Position numbers and translations under genes: made by a program. Of a stretch of DNA of 64,000 nucleotides, positions 15,842 to 24,346 are shown one piece after another. This DNA is from Streptomyces asoensis. Lineage in GTDB: Bacteria > Actinomycetota > Actinomycetes > Streptomycetales > Streptomycetaceae. The stretch spans positions 3,348,001 through 3,412,000 of the forward strand of contig NZ_CP049838.1 of NCBI RefSeq assembly GCF_013085465.1, given 5' to 3'. The notes beneath the pieces are model-generated. The model saw nothing but the letters and a program-made list of their open reading frames with translations. It was not told the DNA's origin and did no database searches. How positions within the stretch are numbered: the first letter of the stretch is position 1; the number at the start of each line of letters is the position of its first letter.

Positions 15842-18298
15842 ATGGCAGAGCAGCCCGCAGAGCAACTGGCGGAGCAGCCCACGGAGTCCTGGGAACCGCC
15901 GCCGGCCGAGTGGAACGACACCGCGCGGCCGTTCGAGGACCAGGTGAGCATGATCGACCTGATCGAGCGGCGCGTCCGGGAGTCCCCCGACGCTCCCGCC
16001 GTCCGCCTCGGCGAGGGGGAGGTCAGGACGTACGGGGAACTGTGGGCCGACTCGGGCCTGCTCGCCCGTTTCCTCGCCGGTCACGGGGTGGGCCGGGGTG
16101 CGTTCGTGGGCATCCTGCACGAGAACTCGTGGGACAGCGTGCTGGCGGTCGTCGGTGTGCTGCGCACCGGCGCCGCCTATGTGCCGCTGGACGCGCGCTG
16201 GCCGGCCTCCCGGATCGCGGCGCCCGTACGCCAGTCGGGGATCGGCTGGATCGTCACCGGCCATGCGCTGGCGCGCCGCGCGGAGGAGGCCGGGCAGCTC
16301 GCGGGCTCCGGCGTGCGGCTGGTCTGCACGGATCTGCGGGCCGCGGCCCCGGACCCGCTGGACACGGAGGCGGTGGGCCTGCTGTGGGACGCCGTCGCCG
16401 AGGACGAGGACCTGGGCCGGGCCTCGGGCTTCAACCAGAACCCCGGCGACGGGATCTCCGCCGCGCAGATCGACACCTACGTCTCGCACGTGCGCGACCT
16501 GGTGCTGTCGGCCGCTCCGGCGGAACGGCGGCCCCGGGTCGTCGAGGTGGGCTGCGGTGCCGGTCTGATCGCGGGGGCGCTCCGGGACCGGGTGGCCGGC
16601 TACACGGGCGTCGACGTGTCGGCCGTCGCGCTGGAGCGGGCGGGGCGGGAGGCCGGCGAGGGGGCGCGGTTCGTGCGGGCCGCGGCCGCCGACCTCGGGC
16701 GGGTGGTGGCCCCGGCGAGCGCGGACGTCGTCCTCCTCGCGAGCGTCGCGCAGTTCTTCCCCGGGTTCGAGTACCTGCGGTCCGTGCTCCGGGACGCCGT
16801 GGGTGTCCTGGCGCCGGGCGGAGCGGTGGTCCTCGCGGACCTCGCCGACCTCGCGGAGCCGGGCGAGGGCCCCGACTCCGGTCATCTGCGGATGCCCGCC
16901 GAGTGGTTCGGGCACCTCGCCGCCCAACTCGGCCTGCCGGTGCGGGCGGAGATCCACCGGCGCGGCGGGGACGACTGGCCGCCGGTCCTGCGGGACCGGT
17001 ACGACGTCGTCCTGCGCCTGGCGCCGCACGGCACGACCACCCCGTACACGCCGGTGATCAGCGCCTGGAGCGACGTCGAGGAGGCCCGCGCCCTGCCGCT
17101 GCCGGCCGGCCCCGGCGCCGACGACACCGCGTACGTCATCTTCACCTCGGGCTCCACCGGCGTGCCGAAGGGCGTGTCGGTGCGCCACCGCAGTGCCGTC
17201 AACGTCATCCAGTGGGTGAACGAGACCTACGCGGTGGGTCCGGACGACTGTCTGCTGTGGGTCACCGCGCTCACCTTCGACCTGTCCGTCTACGACCTGC
17301 TCGGCGTGCTCGCCGCGGGCGCCAGCCTGCGCGTGGTTCCCGCCGCCGAACTGTCCGACGGGGAGCAGCTGCTGGACATCATGCTGAGCGAGCCGATCAC
17401 CTTCTGGGACTCGGCGCCGGCCGCGCTCGGCATGGTGATGTCCTTCGCCGACGAGTCGTACGGGACCGGTGAGCCGGACGGGACCGGTGAGTCGGGCGGG
17501 ACCGGTGAGCCGGGCGGGACGGCGGTGGGCGCCCGGGTGCCGAGCCTGCGCCTGGTCTTCCTCAGCGGCGACTGGGTGCCGCTGGCCCTGCCCGGCCGGG
17601 TCCGGGCCCGCTTCCCGCGGGCCCACGTCGTGGCGCTGGGCGGCGCGACCGAGGCGACGATCTGGTCCAACCACTTCGACGTCGGCGAGATCGACCCGGC
17701 CTGGACGAGCGTCCCGTACGGCAAGCCGATCCAGAACGCCCGCTACTACGTCCTGGACGGCGACCGCAAACCGTGTCCGATCGGCGTCGAGGGCGATCTC
17801 CACATCGCGGGCGTGGTCGTGGCCGACGGGTATGTCGGCGATCCGGAGCTGTCGGCCGCGAAGTTCACGGCCGACACCGTGAGCGGCCTGGTGGACGAGT
17901 CCATGTACGCCACGGGCGACCGGGCGCGCTGGATGGCCGACGGCAACCTGGAGTTCCGGGGCCGCCGGGACGACCAGGTCAAGGTCCGCGGCTACCGGAT
18001 CGAGCTGGGCGAGGTGCTGGCCGCCCTGCGTCAGGTGCCGGGGGTGGTGGACTGCGCGGTCACCACGCTGCGGGGCGACGACGGACCGCAGATCGTGGCG
18101 GCCGTGGCCGTGGGCGGCTCGGAGCCGTCGCCGGGCGGCGGGTTCGTCCGCCGCCACCTCGCGCAGTGCCTGCCCAGCTACATGCTTCCGGAGCATGTCC
18201 TCGTCCTGCCGGCCCTGCCGGTCGGCCCCACGGGCAAGGTCGACCGGGAGCGGCTGGCCCGCCTGGCCGCCCGCCCCCGGAACCGCCGACGCACCTGA
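15842..18298 (+). CDS. marQ-like: Interrupted adenylation-methyltransferase NRPS protein (MarQ/TioN type, cysteine activation and S-methylation)
   Basis: 818 residues. An adenylation domain is split by a methyltransferase between core motifs A2 (LRTGAAYVPLDARWP, about 108-122) and A3 (YVIFTSGSTGVPKG). The insert runs from about residue 185 to 400 and has a SAM site VVEVGCGAG (233-241). The rest of the A domain follows with LSGDWVPLALP, YATGDRARWMADG, VKVRGYRIELGE and LPVGPTGKVDRERL. There is no carrier domain. A2-A3 interruption with S-methylation of cysteine is known from TioN and from MarQ of the maremycin pathway, and the surrounding genes match that pathway. A Gly/Thr-rich loop near residues 540-560 is encoded by three 21-bp repeats. 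No MbtH-like partner is visible in the window. GAAGGAGGG lies 10 bases before the ATG. Confidence 0.88.
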   Translation: MAEQPAEQLAEQPTESWEPPPAEWNDTARPFEDQVSMIDLIERRVRESPDAPAVRLGEGEVRTYGELWADSGLLARFLAGHGVGRGAFVGILHENSWDSVLAVVGVLRTGAAYVPLDARWPASRIAAPVRQSGIGWIVTGHALARRAEEAGQLAGSGVRLVCTDLRAAAPDPLDTEAVGLLWDAVAEDEDLGRASGFNQNPGDGISAAQIDTYVSHVRDLVLSAAPAERRPRVVEVGCGAGLIAGALRDRVAGYTGVDVSAVALERAGREAGEGARFVRAAAADLGRVVAPASADVVLLASVAQFFPGFEYLRSVLRDAVGVLAPGGAVVLADLADLAEPGEGPDSGHLRMPAEWFGHLAAQLGLPVRAEIHRRGGDDWPPVLRDRYDVVLRLAPHGTTTPYTPVISAWSDVEEARALPLPAGPGADDTAYVIFTSGSTGVPKGVSVRHRSAVNVIQWVNETYAVGPDDCLLWVTALTFDLSVYDLLGVLAAGASLRVVPAAELSDGEQLLDIMLSEPITFWDSAPAALGMVMSFADESYGTGEPDGTGESGGTGEPGGTAVGARVPSLRLVFLSGDWVPLALPGRVRARFPRAHVVALGGATEATIWSNHFDVGEIDPAWTSVPYGKPIQNARYYVLDGDRKPCPIGVEGDLHIAGVVVADGYVGDPELSAAKFTADTVSGLVDESMYATGDRARWMADGNLEFRGRRDDQVKVRGYRIELGEVLAALRQVPGVVDCAVTTLRGDDGPQIVAAVAVGGSEPSPGGGFVRRHLAQCLPSYMLPEHVLVLPALPVGPTGKVDRERLARLAARPRNRRRT

Positions 18299-18302
18299 GA
18301 GC

Positions 18303-18342
18303 CGAGGGGGGACACCCGGCAGGCGCCGGATGTCCCCCCTCG
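18303..18342. terminator. Strong hairpin between convergent genes
   Basis: Stem CGAGGGGGGACA pairs with TGTCCCCCCTCG over 12 bases, with a further G/C-rich inner stem. It lies 5 bases after the stop of the A-MT gene and 14 bases before the stop of the convergent peptidase gene. There is no U-tract, as is usual in Streptomyces, and it could act in both directions. Confidence 0.8.
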
Positions 18343-18356
18343 CGGCCGCACAGGTC

Positions 18357-19307
18357 CTAGCCGCGCACGCCCAGCTTCCACACCATCGCGGCGACGGCGT
18401 CGCTGTTGACGTCCAGGGCCCGCCGGTCGATGTTGGCGGGGGTGTCGCAGGCCTGGTGGTAGCACTTGTCCATGGCCTCACCGGCGGTGCCGCCCCACTT
18501 CGCGGCCTGCTCCGGGGTCTTGATCTCGGCGGATCCGGTGAAGATTCCGCCCACCGCGACCCCCTTGGCCAGGAACGGCTCGTGATCGCTGCGGCCGTTG
18601 AGGGCGGTCGCGGGCTCGGTGGGGATGCCCTTGGCGCTGAAGTACCGGTCGAAGTGCCGGGCGACCTCCGGGCTCTGGTCATAGACGAAGTACCCGGGGT
18701 TCGGTGAGCCGATCATGTCGAAGTTCAGATAGGCGGTGATCTTCGACAGTTCGGCCGCCGGCAGGGTGTTCACGTAGTGCGTGGACCCGATGTAGGTCTC
18801 CTCCTCCGTTCCCCAGAAGCCGAAACGGAGGTGCTGGGAAGGGTTGACGTTCTTCGCGGAAACCGTCAGCGCGGTCTCCAGGATCGCGGCGACGCTGGAT
18901 CCGTTGTCGTTGATTCCGGGGCTTGTGTCCACCGAGTCGAGGTGCGCCCCGACCATGAGGACTTTCCCGGTCCGACCGCCCCTGGGCCAGTCGGCGATCA
19001 GATTCCAGCTCTTCTTTCCGCCGAACTCGAATTCCTGGAGCGAGGTGGTGAATCCGGCGGCGTCCAGCGTCTTCTTCACATAATCGACGGAGGCCTGATA
19101 ACCGGCCGTGCCATGGGCGCGGTTTCCGTTGTTCGCGTCGGAGATCCGCTGGAGCGCGTCCAGGTGCCGCATCACTCTGGAGACCGAGATGTCGGGCGCC
19201 GCACCTGCCTGAGCAGGCTCTTCCGCATGCACACCGACCGTTGTCAGGAGCAGGACGGACAGTGTGGACGCCGCAACGACGGCCGGACGGGACGGCTTGA
19301 AAGGCAC
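18357..19307 (-). CDS. Secreted M28-family zinc aminopeptidase
   Basis: 316 residues from the GTG at 19307, which has AAGGGAA about 6 bases upstream. The longer open frame to 19466 lacks a signal and is not used. A signal peptide is clear (KPSRPAVVAASTLSVLL, cleavage near VHAEE). The M28 metal ligands appear in order: VGAHLDSV (His, Asp), INDNGSSV (bridging Asp), FGFWGTEEETYIGS (general base and ligand Glu), NFDMIGSPN (Asp) and CYHQACD (His). The arrangement matches the secreted double-zinc aminopeptidase of Streptomyces griseus, which removes bulky hydrophobic N-terminal residues. It stands alone, convergent with the metabolite operon and separated from it by a hairpin. Confidence 0.92.
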   Translation of the reverse strand: MPFKPSRPAVVAASTLSVLLLTTVGVHAEEPAQAGAAPDISVSRVMRHLDALQRISDANNGNRAHGTAGYQASVDYVKKTLDAAGFTTSLQEFEFGGKKSWNLIADWPRGGRTGKVLMVGAHLDSVDTSPGINDNGSSVAAILETALTVSAKNVNPSQHLRFGFWGTEEETYIGSTHYVNTLPAAELSKITAYLNFDMIGSPNPGYFVYDQSPEVARHFDRYFSAKGIPTEPATALNGRSDHEPFLAKGVAVGGIFTGSAEIKTPEQAAKWGGTAGEAMDKCYHQACDTPANIDRRALDVNSDAVAAMVWKLGVRG

Positions 19308-19789
19308 AGCTGATTCCCTTCTCGGTGCAAGCAATTGATCTTCCTGAATGCTTCCACGAAGCCCGTACCAAAGCCAACAGACTTCAACAGACTTCACAAA
19401 CGGAACCGTCCGGACGCTCCTTTTCCGCCAGGTCGGCCACAACGGCTTTCTTTCCAGAAAGCCCACCGGAAATCACCTGTCAACGAACGCCGCCACGCCG
19501 AAAAAGCGCGTGAATTCATGACGCGTTTCGCACGGTCGAGAACAGACCCGGCAGAACCGCGGAACCGAACCGCGGAACCGAAGCTCGGACTCCACCGGGC
19601 TCGTTCGCGGGACCGGAACGCCGGACACGGCACCGCACCGCACCGCACCACACCGACGGCCGACGGCCGACAGTCGACCCTGCCCCGTCGGGCCCGCCGC
19701 CCCGCCCCACCCGCCACCGGGGGCAACGGACGTTACGCGCCCGAAACCTTGACGATCACATCGCCGGGTGCCACGATTCCGGCGCCGCC

Positions 19790-19805
19790 ATGTTTACGTA
19801 AACAT
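19790..19805. promoter_or_regulatory. Perfect 16-bp palindrome ATGTTTACGTAAACAT, probable LacI-type operator
   Basis: A perfect palindrome centred on CG, the hallmark of LacI/GalR-family operators. A near-identical site follows at 19825 with a centre-to-centre distance of 35 bp. Both precede the GH5 glycosidase gene, so substrate-dependent derepression of that gene is likely. No regulator gene is adjacent. Confidence 0.75.
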
Positions 19806-19824
19806 CAGCCACCTCGGGACTGTG

Positions 19825-19840
19825 ATGTTTACGCAAACAT
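19825..19840. promoter_or_regulatory. Second palindrome ATGTTTACGCAAACAT
   Basis: Differs from the first operator at one central position. It lies 69 bases upstream of the GH5 start codon. Two sites on nearby helical faces would suit cooperative binding or a short repression loop. Confidence 0.7.
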
Positions 19841-19908
19841 CGCGTGGCGGCCGCCGCCCAGCCCGCGCGTCCCCCAGCGCCGAGCCGCCTCTCCTGAAAG
19901 GGCACGTC

Positions 19909-20976
19909 ATGCGCAAGACCCCCACCAGAGCCTCCCGCACCCCCCGCCTGCGCGCCGCCCTCGTCGCGGTCGCCGTCGCCGCCGTCACCGGCACGACCCT
20001 GGCCGGCAGTCCGGCCGTCGCCTCCTCCGGCGCCGCGCCGACCACCGACACGACCCAGTTCAAGGGCGTGAACTGGGCCGACCCGCGCGACAACTTCGCC
20101 GACGACCTCCTCCAGCTGTCCGGTCTGTCGACCACGGACACCTACCGGCAGACCTACGCGAAGGCGACCCGGATCATCGCGGCGTTCCGCGCGAACCTCG
20201 GCGCCAACACCGTGCGGCTGCCCATCAACCCGTACACGGTCAACGGCGCCTACTGGAAGTCCTACCGCGGGGTCATCGACGCGGCCTCGGACCAGGGCTT
20301 CAAGGTCATCGTCTCCTACTGGGAGGGCACGGGCGCCCAGAAGGACGGCTACATCGACGACACGGCCACGTACTGGCCGATGTGGGACACCGTCGTCAAG
20401 GCGTACAAGAACGACAAGCGCGTCTACTTCGAGCCGATGAACGAGCCGCACGGCTACACCGACACCGAGTGGGCCGACATAGCGGCCAAGTGGCTGTCGA
20501 CGTACTCGAAGGTCCCGCGCAACCGGGTGTTCGTCAGCGGCGCCGGCTACAACGACCACGTCACCTCGGTCTGCGCCGACCCGCGGCTGAAGGGCACGTA
20601 CCTCTCCCTGCACCACTACGGGTTCTGGAAGGACTACGCGACCTACGACCAGTGGGTGGCCGACCTGAAGGTGCGCATCGGCGACTGCGCGAACCGGACC
20701 GTCGCGGACGAGTTCGGCGCTCCGATGACGACCGGCCTGAACTACAACGTGAAGACCCCGGACGACAACTTCGTCAACTACGTCCAGGCCGTCACCGACA
20801 CCTTCCGCGAGCTGAAGATGGGCTCCGTGTACTGGCCGGGTCTGCGCACCGACGACACGTACTCGGTGCAGACCCTCACCGGCACCACCGCCCGCCCCTG
20901 GCTGGCCACCACCAACCAGTCCGGCGCCGACCGCCTCGCCTGGGCGTGGGGCCGCGGCAAGCCCGTCAAGGGCTGA
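19909..20976 (+). CDS. Secreted glycoside hydrolase family 5 enzyme (cellulase-like)
   Basis: 355 residues from the ATG at 19909, with GAAAGGG about 7 bases upstream. A signal peptide covers residues 1-39 (RLRAALVAVAVAAVTGTT, then SPAVASSGA). The rest is a single TIM-barrel domain with the GH5 landmarks: NTVRLPINPY, FEPMNEPHGYTD (acid/base Glu179), LSLHHYGFWKD and VADEFGAPMTT (nucleophile Glu268). No carbohydrate-binding module is attached. GH5 covers endoglucanases, mannanases and others, so the exact polysaccharide is not assigned. The two operator palindromes upstream indicate sugar-responsive control. Confidence 0.9.
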   Translation: MRKTPTRASRTPRLRAALVAVAVAAVTGTTLAGSPAVASSGAAPTTDTTQFKGVNWADPRDNFADDLLQLSGLSTTDTYRQTYAKATRIIAAFRANLGANTVRLPINPYTVNGAYWKSYRGVIDAASDQGFKVIVSYWEGTGAQKDGYIDDTATYWPMWDTVVKAYKNDKRVYFEPMNEPHGYTDTEWADIAAKWLSTYSKVPRNRVFVSGAGYNDHVTSVCADPRLKGTYLSLHHYGFWKDYATYDQWVADLKVRIGDCANRTVADEFGAPMTTGLNYNVKTPDDNFVNYVQAVTDTFRELKMGSVYWPGLRTDDTYSVQTLTGTTARPWLATTNQSGADRLAWAWGRGKPVKG

Positions 20977-21069
20977 GGCGCTCGAGCGTCCGGGCGTGAG
21001 CCGCCTCCCGTGACCGGTCCCCGGTAGCGGCTCCCAGCGCGCCCGGCGCGCCCGGCCCGACCGATCACC

Positions 21070-21109
21070 GTCACCGGGCCGACCGACCTGACTCGGCCGG
21101 CCCGGTGAC
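21070..21109. terminator. Hairpin between convergent GH5 and ligase genes
   Basis: Arms GTCACCGGGCCG and CGGCCCGGTGAC-like sequence pair over at least 12 bases around a short loop. It lies 11 bases beyond the ligase stop (21121, reading left) and about 95 bases past the GH5 stop, so it can serve both genes. Confidence 0.7.
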
Positions 21110-21120
21110 GGCTTCCTCGT

Positions 21121-23250
21121 CTACATCGACGGTTCCCCGCCGGGGCCCGCGTCGACGTAGTCGGCGACGAGAGCGGCGAACTCGTCGGGCGCGGCGAGCC
21201 GGACGCCGAGGGTCTCGGCCTTGGTCCGCTTGGATCCGGCGCCCTCGCCCGCGACGACCAGGCTGGTCTTCTTGGAGACGCTGGACGAGGAGCGGCCCCC
21301 GGCACGCTCGATGAGTTCGTTCATCTGGTTGCGGCTGAGCTTCTCCAGCGCCCCGGTCATCGCGCCGGTGACGACCACGGTCATCCCGGCCAGCGGCCCG
21401 GCAGCGGCGACGGCCTGCGCGCTCTCGCCGTCTCCCTCGCCGTCGGCCGCGTCGGGTGTCACCGGTGCGGGCGGGGTGGCGCCGGGCTCGGTCATGTTCA
21501 CCCCGGCGGCGACGAGTCTGTCGATGAGCGGGGCGAGTTCGGCGAGTTCGGCGACGATGGACGGGGCCTTCTCGGTGCCGATGCCTTCGACCTGCTGGAT
21601 CGCTTCGGCGTCGGCGGCGCGCAGCAGGTCCATGGTGGCGAAGTGGCGTGCGATCCGGCGGGACATGGAGCGGCCGGTGCCGCGGACGCCGAGGGCGCAC
21701 AGGACGCGGGACAGCGGCTGGTTCTTGGCCGCGGCGAGCGCCGCGAGGAGGTTGTCGGTGCTGGTCTCCCCCATTCGCTCCAGGCCGAGGAGCTGGTCGC
21801 GGGTGAGCGCGAACAGGCCGGCGAGGTCGGTGACCAGTCCGGCTTCGACGAGCTGGACGACCCGGGTGTGGCCGAGGCCCTCGATGTCGAGCTGGTCGCG
21901 TCCGGCGGCGTAGGAGAGGGAGGCGACCAGGTGGCAGTCGCGGCCGTTGACGCAGCGCCAGCGCTGCTCGCTGGTGTCGATGCCCGATCCGCAGCGCGGA
22001 CACGCCTCGGGGAAGACGATGGGCTGTTCGTCGCCGGTGCGCAGATGGGCGACGGGCGCCTCGATGCGGGGGATGACGTCTCCGGCCCGGTGGACCATGA
22101 CGTGGTCGCCGAGGCGCAGGTCTCGGCGGGTGATGTCGGCCGGGTTGTGGAGGGTGGCGTAGGTGATGGTGGAACCGTCGATCTCGACCGGCTCCAGGAC
22201 GGCGCGCGGGGCGATGATGCCGGTGCGGCCCACGTTCCACTCCACCGCCAGCAGCCGGGTGATCTTCTCGACGGCGGGCAGTTTGTAGGCGGTCGCCCAG
22301 CGCGGGGCGCGTGAACCCGAGCCGGCGGCCCGCTGGTCGGCGGCGAGGTCGGCCTTGACGACGATCCCGTCGATCCCGAACGGCAGCGAGGCGCGCAGCC
22401 CGGCGATCTCGGCCACCCGGGCCAGGACCTCCTCGACGGTGCTCGCGGTGATGCCGGGCACGGCCGTGGTCGCGGTGGTGTTCACGCCGTAGCCGCCGGA
22501 CCGGGTCATGAGGTCGCTGTGCGCGCTCTCCTCCAGCAGCGCGGCCAGCGCCGGTTCGGTGTCGTCCAGGGGCAGCAGGCCGTAGCCGAAGAAGGTCATC
22601 GGCACGGTGTACGCGCGTTCCCTGGCGCGCAGGGTGCCCGCCGCGGCGTTGCGCGGGTTGGCGAACGGCGCGCCGCCGTGCGCGGTGCGTACCTCGTTGG
22701 CGTGCTCGAACTGGGCGGTCGTCATCAGGACTTCGCCGCGCACCTCGACGGTGACGGGCTCCGCCAGCTCGTCCGGCAGGCCCTCGACGGTGCCGATCGC
22801 GTGCGAGACGTCCTCCCCGGCCGTCCCGTCGCCGCGGGTGATCAGCCGCGTCAGGCGGCCGCGGGTGTAGCGGGCCGCGATCGCCAGACCGTCCAGCTTC
22901 GGCTCGACACTGAACCGGGTGACGTCGTGGCCGACGCGCCGGGTGAGCGAGGCGGTCCACGCGGTGAACTCCTCCGCGGAGAACACGTTGTCCAGGCTCA
23001 GCATCGCTCTCGTGTGCGGGACATCGCCCTCGACCGCTCCGCCGGCGACCTTGCCGGTCGGCGAGTCGGGCAGCACCTGCTCCGGGTTCTCGTCCTCCCA
23101 CGCCGCGATGGCGCGCACCAGCCGGTCGTAGGCGTCGTCGTCCAGCACCGAAGTGCCACCCGCGTAGTAGGCGGCCGACGCCTTCACCGCGTCCTCGATC
23201 GCCTGCGCGTAGGCGACGGCGTCCACAATCACTGCACCGGGTGTTGTCAT
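21121..23250 (-). CDS. ligA: NAD-dependent DNA ligase
   Basis: 709 residues with the full LigA layout. Domain Ia is followed by the adenylation domain with the AMP-accepting Lys in [16 protein letters not shown], and motifs [17 protein letters not shown] and WATAYKLP. The OB fold, a four-Cys zinc finger (CPRCGSG ... [11 protein letters not shown]), helix-hairpin-helix repeats ([32 protein letters not shown]) and a C-terminal BRCT domain ([11 protein letters not shown] ... [15 protein letters not shown]) follow. It seals nicks using NAD+. Its neighbours are not replication genes, and streptomycetes can carry an additional ligase, so this may be a second copy rather than the essential one. That cannot be decided from this window. 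Confidence 0.93.
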   Translation of the reverse strand: MTTPGAVIVDAVAYAQAIEDAVKASAAYYAGGTSVLDDDAYDRLVRAIAAWEDENPEQVLPDSPTGKVAGGAVEGDVPHTRAMLSLDNVFSAEEFTAWTASLTRRVGHDVTRFSVEPKLDGLAIAARYTRGRLTRLITRGDGTAGEDVSHAIGTVEGLPDELAEPVTVEVRGEVLMTTAQFEHANEVRTAHGGAPFANPRNAAAGTLRARERAYTVPMTFFGYGLLPLDDTEPALAALLEESAHSDLMTRSGGYGVNTTATTAVPGITASTVEEVLARVAEIAGLRASLPFGIDGIVVKADLAADQRAAGSGSRAPRWATAYKLPAVEKITRLLAVEWNVGRTGIIAPRAVLEPVEIDGSTITYATLHNPADITRRDLRLGDHVMVHRAGDVIPRIEAPVAHLRTGDEQPIVFPEACPRCGSGIDTSEQRWRCVNGRDCHLVASLSYAAGRDQLDIEGLGHTRVVQLVEAGLVTDLAGLFALTRDQLLGLERMGETSTDNLLAALAAAKNQPLSRVLCALGVRGTGRSMSRRIARHFATMDLLRAADAEAIQQVEGIGTEKAPSIVAELAELAPLIDRLVAAGVNMTEPGATPPAPVTPDAADGEGDGESAQAVAAAGPLAGMTVVVTGAMTGALEKLSRNQMNELIERAGGRSSSSVSKKTSLVVAGEGAGSKRTKAETLGVRLAAPDEFAALVADYVDAGPGGEPSM

Positions 23251-23295
23251 GCCTCACATCCTGCCTGCCACCACTGACAACGCCCGGATACGCCG

Positions 23296-23325
23296 TTGAT
23301 CCACCCGCCGCCCACCCCATAGGTT
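23296..23325 (+). promoter_or_regulatory. Promoter of the F420-type oxidoreductase, probably leaderless
   Basis: TTGATC at 23296-23301 and TAGGTT at 23320-23325 are separated by 18 bases. The ATG lies 7 bases after the -10 element with no Shine-Dalgarno sequence, so transcription should start at or next to the start codon. Confidence 0.55.
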
Positions 23326-23332
23326 CCGGGGC

Positions 23333-24214
23333 ATGACGAACGTGACGAACGTACGGGTCGGTGTCATGTACGACCGCGACTGGGCTCCCGAGGAGTTGCC
23401 CGGGTTCGCGCGGCGGGCCGAGGCGCTCGGGGTGGACGACCTGTGGGTGGTCGAGGATCTCGGCTGGAACGGCGGGGTGTCGGCGGCGGCCGTCGCGCTG
23501 GGGGCGACCGAGCGGCTGCGGGTGGGTATCGGGATCGCACCGGCGCCGTTGCGCAGTCCGGCGTTGCTGGCGATGGAACTGGCCACGCTGGCCCGGGTGT
23601 TCCCCGGGCGGCTGGTGGCCGGGATCGGGCACGGGGTGCGGGAGTGGATGGAGTCGGTCGGTGTCGCTCCCCGGTCGCCGCTGGCTCTCCTGGAGGAGAC
23701 GATCACCTCCGTGCGCGCGCTGCTGCGCGGTGAGCGGGTCGAACTGGAGGGGCGTGAAGTACGGCTGGACGGCGTGCGGTTGGTGCATCCTCCGGTCCAG
23801 GTGCCGCCGGTGGTGGCGGGCGTGGTCCGTCCCCGCTCCCTCGAACTGTCCGGCCGGGTCGCGGACGGCACCCTGATCGCCGAGGGGCACGGCCCGCGGG
23901 ACCTGGAGAACACCCGGGCCCTCACCGCCAAGGGCGGAGCCGGCCCCGACCACACGCTGACCGTGCTGTCCTTCGCCTGTGTGGGCGACGACCCCGAGCA
24001 GGTCGCGCGGATCCTGCACCCGCACACCGAGGGCCACGGCGCCTGGCTGGGCCGTCCGCAGGACGAGGTGTTCACCGTCTCGGGCACCCCCGCGCAGGCC
24101 GTCGCCGACATCCACGCCCTGAGGGACTCCGGCGCCGACACCGTCGTCCTGCGCATCGTCGGTCCCGAGCCGCTGCGCCAGCTCGAAGCCGTCCTGACGG
24201 CTTTCGGACGCTGA
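23333..24214 (+). CDS. Luciferase-like (LLM) F420/flavin-dependent oxidoreductase
   Basis: 293 residues, one TIM-barrel domain of the bacterial luciferase-like superfamily. Family marks are RVGVMYDRDWAPEELPGFARRAE with DDLWVVEDL, the GIGIAPAPLRSPALLAMELATLA strand-helix, and VAGIGHGVREWMESVGV in the position that binds the deazaflavin phosphate. Members reduce or oxidise diverse substrates with F420 or FMN, so the reaction is not assigned. It is transcribed divergently from the ligase gene from a promoter in the 82-base gap and stands alone. Downstream is an FAD monooxygenase on the same strand after 132 bases, which may or may not be co-transcribed. Confidence 0.87.
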   Translation: MTNVTNVRVGVMYDRDWAPEELPGFARRAEALGVDDLWVVEDLGWNGGVSAAAVALGATERLRVGIGIAPAPLRSPALLAMELATLARVFPGRLVAGIGHGVREWMESVGVAPRSPLALLEETITSVRALLRGERVELEGREVRLDGVRLVHPPVQVPPVVAGVVRPRSLELSGRVADGTLIAEGHGPRDLENTRALTAKGGAGPDHTLTVLSFACVGDDPEQVARILHPHTEGHGAWLGRPQDEVFTVSGTPAQAVADIHALRDSGADTVVLRIVGPEPLRQLEAVLTAFGR

Positions 24215-24346
24215 ACGGGTGAACGGGCGGCCCGGATCGGCCATGTGGTGCCCGGCCGGAACTCCGGGCCACCGTCCGGGCGTTCTCCCGTGGGTGGCGT
24301 ACGACGACGGGGCCGTGCGCCCGTGAGCGGAACAGCGGGGTGAGCC

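Larger units (their letters stand above)
19308..19908. promoter_or_regulatory. Divergent 600-bp region between peptidase and GH5 genes
   Basis: I see no gene here. Short frames overlapping it have no family features. It contains a run of repeated GGAACCG/GAACCGC words near 19555-19580 and, close to the GH5 gene, two operator palindromes listed below. A possible -35 TTGACG occurs at 19749, upstream of the palindromes. Confidence 0.5.

Noticed and set aside
15644..18682. 1012-codon open frame antisense to the interrupted adenylation gene
   Set aside because: Shadow of the third-position GC bias of the real gene. The composition is His/Gly/Arg-rich without domains.
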